Part shown: in pieces, positions 7,124 through 11,181 of the stretch
How the letters are laid out: each line of letters starts with the position of its first letter
How positions within the stretch are numbered: the first letter of the stretch is position 1
Assembly (NCBI GenBank): GCA_016793525.1
Contig: JAEUJT010000052.1
Span: 1-11,181, forward strand
DNA from: Archangium sp.
GTDB taxonomy: Bacteria; Myxococcota; Myxococcia; Myxococcales; Myxococcaceae
DNA length: 11,181 nucleotides
Direction: 5' to 3'
The notes under the pieces: model-generated
Databases searched by the model: none
Seen by the model: only the letters and a program-made list of their open reading frames with translations
Told to the model about the DNA's origin: nothing
Translations under genes and position numbers: made by a program

Positions 7124-7845
7124 TGCGAAACGTCATGCTCATCGCGCAGCGCGAGCTGTCGGCGTACCTCCGCACCATGAGCGGCTACGTCATCTTCGCG
7201 CTCATGCTGCTGGCCGACGGCCTGTGGTTCAACGCGTTCGCCATTCCCGGCCCCGGCAAGAAGTCGTCGGAGATTCTGGCCGACTTCTTCATGGGCTCCT
7301 CGGGCATCACCATGATCGGCGCGGTCTTCATCTCGATGCGGCTCATCGCCGAGGAACGCCAGTCGGGCACGCTCACCCTGCTCTACTCGTCGCCGGTGCA
7401 TGACGTCGAAATCGTGCTGGGCAAGTTCCTCTCCGCGCTCGCCTTCTTCGGCGTGTTCTTCGCGAGCACGCTCTACATGCCGGCGCTGCTGGCGGTGTAC
7501 GGCAAGGTGTCGCTCGGCCACATCGCCGCGGGGTACCTTGGGCTCACGCTCGTCGCCTCGGCCAGCCTCGCGGTCGGCACCTTCGGCAGCGCGCTGACGA
7601 AGAGCCAAGTGCTGGCGGCCATCACCTCGTTGGTGCTGGTGCTGGTGCTGACCATCTGCTGGCTGGCGGCGAAAGTCACCGAGCGGCCGCTGACCGACAT
7701 CGTCACCGGGCTCGCTTGGTGGGGGCACTTCGACCCCTTCCGCACCGGGTTGGTGCACCTGCGGCACGTCACCTACTTCGCGCTGGTGACCTTCATCGCC
7801 CTCTTCGGCGCGACGCGCGTGCTCGAAGCACGTCGGTGGCGGTGA
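7123..7845 (+). CDS. ABC-2 type permease (GldF-like)
   Basis: A 240-residue integral inner-membrane protein with about six helices: roughly 20-41, 55-75, 103-127, 133-155, 165-184 and 215-233. Between helices 2 and 3 it carries the family hallmark EERQSGTLTLLYSSP (77-91), the cytoplasmic coupling segment that meets the ATPase. With the preceding ATPase it would form the transport core. The ATG at 7123 overlaps the upstream TGA by one base and has GGAG at 7111-7114, 8 nt upstream; a GTG at 7120 is an alternative that would add one residue. The next gene follows after 4 nt. The length fits single-domain GldF-like permeases. The Gld name reflects homology to the Flavobacterium gliding ABC transporter; it does not show that this cell glides with it. 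Confidence 0.93.
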   Translation: MRNVMLIAQRELSAYLRTMSGYVIFALMLLADGLWFNAFAIPGPGKKSSEILADFFMGSSGITMIGAVFISMRLIAEERQSGTLTLLYSSPVHDVEIVLGKFLSALAFFGVFFASTLYMPALLAVYGKVSLGHIAAGYLGLTLVASASLAVGTFGSALTKSQVLAAITSLVLVLVLTICWLAAKVTERPLTDIVTGLAWWGHFDPFRTGLVHLRHVTYFALVTFIALFGATRVLEARRWR

Positions 7846-7849
7846 GCCC

Positions 7850-9706
7850 ATGAACAGCTACCTCACCTCGAGCCTATTGGGCGCTGGCCTCGTCTTCCTC
7901 TGGGCGGGAGAGCGCGTCGTCGACGGCGGCACCACCCGCCTGGTCACCACCGTGCTGGGCATCCTCTTGGCCCTCGCGGCCGCGGCAGCTCGATCGCTGC
8001 GCATGGGCCGCGCGACCTCGGAGGCGAGGCAGGTCGAGTCGACGCTCCTCGCGCTCCATGGGCTCGGCGTCTTCGCCGTGCTGCTCTACTTCTGGCAGTC
8101 CGACGTGTTCGCGAAAGTCGGAGGGCAAACGCTCGAGACGACGTCTCCGAAGCTGGCGGGGGTCTTGGCGGTGCTGTGGCCGGCGGTGTTGGTGGCCTCG
8201 CTCGCTCCGACGCTGCTGCTCGAGTTCTCGTACGCGTCGATGGCGCGCGCCCCGAAGGTGGAGCTGGGCCGAATCCGCGAGGCGCTGCTGTCGGGCCTCG
8301 GGTTCGCTTTCGCCCTCACCTTCGCCTTCGCGCTGCAATACGTGGTCACCGAGCGCGACGTGAAGCGCGACTTCTCCTACTTTCGCATGGCGCGGCCGGG
8401 CGACGCGACGAAGAAGTTGGCGCAGTCGTTCGACGAGAAGGTCGAGGTGGTGCTCTTCTTCCCACCCGCGAGCGACGCCGCCGAATTGGTGCAGGCCTAC
8501 TTCGACGAGGTGAAGGCCGACGCGCCGCTGCTCACCGTGTCGCGCCTCGACTACGCGGTGGAGCCGCTCAAAGCGAAGGCGCTCAACGTCACCGGCAACG
8601 GCACGGTGGTCATCAAGAAGGGCGAGCGCAAAGAGAACCTCTACATGGGCGTCGACGTCGAGAAGTCGCGCACCCAGCTGCGCTCGCTCGACCAAGAGGT
8701 GCAGAAGCGGCTCCTGCAGGTCGGCACCTCGAAGCGCACGGTGTACCTGACGGCGGGCCACGGCGAGCGCACCCAAGACGCGCTGGGCGGAGCGGATCAA
8801 CGCGCCACCATCGACCTCGTCTACCGCACGCTCCAAGACCAGAACTTCGAGGTGCGAACGCTTTCCACCGCGGAGGGCCTGGGGTCCGAAGTGCCGAACG
8901 ACGCGGCGGCGGTGTTCATCATTGGCCCGCAGAAGGCGTTCTCCGAGCCCGAGGCGAAGACACTCGAGGCCTACTCGAAGCGCGGCGGCAAATTGTTCAT
9001 CGCCATCGACCCGGAAATGGGGCTCACCTTCGCGGAGCTGCTCACGCCGCTCGGGCTCTCGTTCAAGCCCGAGGTGTTGGCCAACGACCAGGCCTACGCA
9101 CGGCTCCGCGCCACCCAGTCGCCGTCAGACCGCCGCAACATCGGCACCCGCAGCTTCTCGTCGCACCCGTCGGTGACGTACCTCTCGCGCTACCAGGCGC
9201 CGGTCGTGCTCCTCGGCGCGGGGCCCATCGACGAGCTGGGGCAACACCCGGCTGACCTGACCATCGACTTCGCGGTGCGCGCGTTGTCGAGCACCTGGAA
9301 CGACCTCAACAACAACTTCGAGCCCAACGTGCCGCCCGAGGTGCGCAAGTCGTACGGGCTCATGGCCGCCGTCTCCCGCCGGGCCGCGTCGAACAAGGTG
9401 AGCGACGAGCTGCGCGCGCTGGTGCTGGGTGACTCCGACGGCATCGCCGACGACGTGTTGGGCGGCGTGCAGGGCAACCAGCTGCTCATCGTCGACGGCC
9501 TGAAGTGGCTGCTCGGAGAAGAGCAACTGCAGGGCGCGACAAACTCCGAGCAAGACGTGCCCCTCACCCGAACCAAAGAGCAAGACAACCTGTGGTTCTA
9601 CGGCACGACGCTCCTCGCGCCGCTCGCGGTGGTGGGCATCGGTGCGTTGGCCCGGCGGAGAGCGCCGAAGAAGAAGCCCGCTGAAGCGAAGGAGGCCGCG
9701 TCGTGA
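7850..9706 (+). CDS. GldG-like ABC transporter auxiliary protein with extra N-terminal membrane bundle
   Basis: A 618-residue protein. Residues 1-166 hold about five hydrophobic helices (4-20, 30-48, 66-83, 101-125, 144-166). A large soluble region follows, beginning with RDFSYFRMARPG and ATKKLAQSFDEKVEVVLFF (from 173), which matches the GldG/ABC_transp_aux pattern. Family hallmarks include VYLTAGHGE (298-306), AVFIIGPQ (354-361) and LFIAIDPE (382-389). A final helix at about 581-601 is followed by a basic Lys/Ala tail (RRRAPKKK). By topology the soluble domain is probably periplasmic, held by membrane segments on both sides, and would assist the exporter. GldG proteins usually start with one membrane helix, so the N-terminal bundle may be a remnant or second copy of an ABC-2 permease half. 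Its start lies 4 nt after the permease stop, with GGTGAG just upstream. Its stop overlaps the next gene by 4 nt. Confidence 0.92.
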   Translation: MNSYLTSSLLGAGLVFLWAGERVVDGGTTRLVTTVLGILLALAAAAARSLRMGRATSEARQVESTLLALHGLGVFAVLLYFWQSDVFAKVGGQTLETTSPKLAGVLAVLWPAVLVASLAPTLLLEFSYASMARAPKVELGRIREALLSGLGFAFALTFAFALQYVVTERDVKRDFSYFRMARPGDATKKLAQSFDEKVEVVLFFPPASDAAELVQAYFDEVKADAPLLTVSRLDYAVEPLKAKALNVTGNGTVVIKKGERKENLYMGVDVEKSRTQLRSLDQEVQKRLLQVGTSKRTVYLTAGHGERTQDALGGADQRATIDLVYRTLQDQNFEVRTLSTAEGLGSEVPNDAAAVFIIGPQKAFSEPEAKTLEAYSKRGGKLFIAIDPEMGLTFAELLTPLGLSFKPEVLANDQAYARLRATQSPSDRRNIGTRSFSSHPSVTYLSRYQAPVVLLGAGPIDELGQHPADLTIDFAVRALSSTWNDLNNNFEPNVPPEVRKSYGLMAAVSRRAASNKVSDELRALVLGDSDGIADDVLGGVQGNQLLIVDGLKWLLGEEQLQGATNSEQDVPLTRTKEQDNLWFYGTTLLAPLAVVGIGALARRRAPKKKPAEAKEAAS

Positions 9707-10761
9707 AGGCCCGAAGCACTGCGTTGCAAGGCACCCTGGCCGGCGTGGCGTTGGTGGCCGCGTACGTCACCTGGCAGCGCCCGAAGCAAGACACAGCGAA
9801 AGACGCGGTGGTGGTGGTCGACGCGTCGAAGCAATCGCTCGAGAAGATTCACTTCGACGACGGCACCCGCTTCGTCGAGCTGGTGCGCCGCACCGAGGCC
9901 CCCGCTGGCATGTGGGTGACGCAGGGGTTTCTCGAGGGAAAATCGCCGGCCGCTGTCGATGCAGGCATGAGAACCGTGGCGCTCGACGGGGGCGCCGACG
10001 CGGGAGCGATGCTGGTGTCGTTTACGCCGCCTCCTCCGCCCCCGACACGCGAGATGCGCGGGAGCGACCGGGCCGACAACCTCTACGGCCGCTTCGCCCC
10101 GCTCGAGGCCACCCGCGCCCTGGGCGTGTTGCCCGCGGAGAAGCTCACCGAGCTCGGCTTTGGCGCCGACGGCGAGCGAAGCCTCACCGTCACCGTGTCG
10201 GGCACGGCGCGCACCTTCGCCGTGGCCAAGGCCATCAGCGGCGTCATCGGCGCGTACCTGAAAGACGCGAAATCGAACGAGGTCTACCTGCTCCAGGGCA
10301 GCCTGCTGGGCGAGCTCGACCCGACCTCGCAGTCGCTCATCGACCGGCGGCTCCACGCGTTCAAGCAGGCCGACTTCGACCGCTTCACGCTCTCCATCGA
10401 GGGGAAAAAGGCCGAATTCGTCTCGAGCAACGCCGAGATTCCCCAGACGGCCAAGGTCGCGCGCGCGGCCACCCCCGACAAGCCCGACGAGCTGGTGAAG
10501 AACTGGCACGACAAGGTGTGGAACCGGTTGGTGGTCACCGAGGTGCTGGGCCGCGGTGAAGCGCCGCGAGCTGGAGAGCCCACCGTGCAACTCCGCCTCG
10601 ACTACACCTCGCGCGGCTCCGAGAAGGGCTGGCTCGAGTGGGGCCAAGACGCCAAGGGCGGCACCTGGGCGCGCACCGAGAACACCGCCGGTTGGGTCGG
10701 CGTGCACCAGGGCAGCGACGAGCTGGTCATCGAAGCGAAGAAAATCGCCGCGGGGCCGTAG
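9703..10761 (+). CDS. DUF4340-type envelope protein of the exporter operon
   Basis: A 352-residue protein with one N-terminal membrane helix (about 8-24) and otherwise soluble, so probably anchored in the inner membrane with a periplasmic body. The part around 145-230 (LGFGADGERSLTVTV, then GAYLKDAKSNEVYLL) follows the DUF4340 pattern: a hydrophobic strand, a glycine-rich turn and a V-Y-L-stretch. A six-proline run at 109-114 separates an N-terminal strand-rich part from the main domain. The start is GTG 9703, overlapping the GldG-like stop by 4 nt (GTGA), with a strong GGAGG at 9691-9695. DUF4340 proteins commonly follow GldG-like genes; their biochemical role is not established to my knowledge. 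It is the last gene of the operon and ends in a hairpin shared with the convergent response regulator. Confidence 0.85.
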   Translation: MKARSTALQGTLAGVALVAAYVTWQRPKQDTAKDAVVVVDASKQSLEKIHFDDGTRFVELVRRTEAPAGMWVTQGFLEGKSPAAVDAGMRTVALDGGADAGAMLVSFTPPPPPPTREMRGSDRADNLYGRFAPLEATRALGVLPAEKLTELGFGADGERSLTVTVSGTARTFAVAKAISGVIGAYLKDAKSNEVYLLQGSLLGELDPTSQSLIDRRLHAFKQADFDRFTLSIEGKKAEFVSSNAEIPQTAKVARAATPDKPDELVKNWHDKVWNRLVVTEVLGRGEAPRAGEPTVQLRLDYTSRGSEKGWLEWGQDAKGGTWARTENTAGWVGVHQGSDELVIEAKKIAAGP

Positions 10762-10781
10762 CTGTTACGGCGTCAGCGGCG
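10746..10781 (-). terminator. Nested hairpin between convergent genes; terminator for the minus-strand response regulator
   Basis: The inner stem GCCGTA (10755-10760) pairs with TACGGC (10766-10771) around a 5-nt loop. The outer stem CGCCGC (10746-10751) pairs with GCGGCG (10776-10781), with an internal loop of 3 and 4 nt. Read on the minus strand the hairpin is followed by ATTTTCTTCG, a moderate U-tract, which suits intrinsic termination of the response regulator mRNA. It overlaps the stop codons of both genes. On the plus strand no T-run follows, so termination of the exporter operon here is less certain. Confidence 0.5.
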
Positions 10782-11181
10782 GCGGTTGCGGAACAGGCCC
10801 GACAGCGGTGACGCGGCCGGGGCCTTGGCCACGTCGAGCGCCTCGAGCACCGCTTCTTCGATGGCCTTGAGGCTCTCGAACGGCTTCTCGAGACACACGT
10901 CGGGCCGCTCCGCGCCGAGGGAGAACGGCTCGGGGTACGCGGTGACCATCACGATGGGCAGCCCGGGGATTCGTCGGCGCGCCTCGGCCACGACCTCTCC
11001 GCCGTGCATGTCGGGCAGGTTCTTGTCGACGATGAGGCAGTCGAGCTCGCCCGCCTTCACCCAGGCCAGGCCCGTCTCTCCGGTGCGCGCGCACTGCACC
11101 GTGTGGCCGGCCAGCGTCAGCACCCGCGCGAGGAGGTCACACACCCCCGCGTCGTCATCGATGACGACGATGCGTGCCGTG
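10773..11181 (-). CDS. Receiver-domain response regulator (5' end outside window)
   Basis: The frame runs off the window's right edge; 135 residues are visible, starting TARIVVIDDDAG. This is the beginning of a CheY-like receiver domain: acidic pocket D8-D10, phosphoacceptor D52 in LIVDKNLPDMHGG, switch threonine T80 in VMVTAY and conserved K99 in CLEKPFE. All key residues are present, so it should be phosphorylated by a histidine kinase. After the domain there is only a tail of about 20 residues (DVAKAPAASPLSGLFRNRRR) with no DNA-binding or enzymatic output domain. A GTG inside the domain (11144) could be mistaken for a start but would remove the acidic pocket, so the true start is upstream. 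It could be a single-domain regulator, or the C-terminal receiver of a hybrid kinase; the missing part decides. It is convergent with the exporter operon. Confidence 0.9.
   Translation of the reverse strand, partial: TARIVVIDDDAGVCDLLARVLTLAGHTVQCARTGETGLAWVKAGELDCLIVDKNLPDMHGGEVVAEARRRIPGLPIVMVTAYPEPFSLGAERPDVCLEKPFESLKAIEEAVLEALDVAKAPAASPLSGLFRNRRR

Noticed and set aside
6137..7851. Minus-strand open frames across the ABC ATPase and permease genes
   Set aside because: They oppose genes with complete ABC motifs and have shadow-type composition.
60..10026. A 17-nt exact match, TGCTGGTGTCGTTTACG, at 60-76 and 10010-10026
   Set aside because: Both copies encode the common hydrophobic strand LVSFT in the same frame, and codon bias makes such a match likely; the flanks do not match.
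1..11181. FtsK-orienting sites (KOPS, GGGNAGGG)
   Set aside because: I noticed no exact match by eye, but the scan was not exhaustive and the motif may differ in this lineage.

Overview
The window is high-GC bacterial chromosome DNA, densely coding, with strong G/C bias at third codon positions. Family content points to Myxococcota or a close deltaproteobacterial-type lineage: an MJ0042-type zinc ribbon joined to a GYF-like domain, a membrane helix and TPRs; a GldA/GldF/GldG-like exporter followed by a DUF4340 protein; and FG-GAP repeat proteins. The assignment is inferred from family content, not from a marker gene. I saw no tRNA, rRNA, CRISPR array, insertion sequence or phage gene.

Layout. 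(1) 2-592, plus strand: the 3' end of an FG-GAP/VCBS repeat protein, convergent with (2) 600-1997, minus strand: a membrane protein with zinc ribbon, GYF-like domain, proline-rich linker, one membrane helix and periplasmic TPRs. (3) A 120-bp divergent intergenic region holds a plausible promoter for (4) ftsK (2118-5390), a full-length four-helix DNA translocase with a long low-complexity insertion inside its motor domain. (5) 5431-6144: a small soluble EF-hand-like protein. (6) 6188-10761: four tightly packed genes (ABC ATPase, six-helix permease, GldG-like protein with an extra N-terminal membrane bundle, DUF4340 protein) that look like one translationally coupled operon. It is preceded by a near-perfect 25-bp palindrome lying over a possible promoter directly at the start codon. 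(7) 10773-11181, minus strand: a receiver-domain response regulator, cut by the window edge, ending in a terminator-like nested hairpin.

How the genes may work together. The exporter operon encodes a complete ABC-2 machine: ATPase, channel, and two envelope proteins with large soluble domains whose partners and substrate are unknown. FtsK resolves and pumps chromosomes at division. The divergently transcribed zinc-ribbon/GYF/TPR protein has the N-terminal domain order seen in the myxobacterial gliding protein GltJ, but ends in TPRs. Because GYF-type domains bind polyproline and the neighbouring FtsK has a polyproline linker, a physical link is conceivable but untested.

The least ordinary signals are the FtsK motor insertion, the altered FtsK motif after the second RecA-core segment, the operator-like palindrome at the exporter start, and the GltJ-like variant. 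I do not see clear evidence of a wholly new system; the exporter with GldG-like and DUF4340 partners is the best candidate for undescribed biology.
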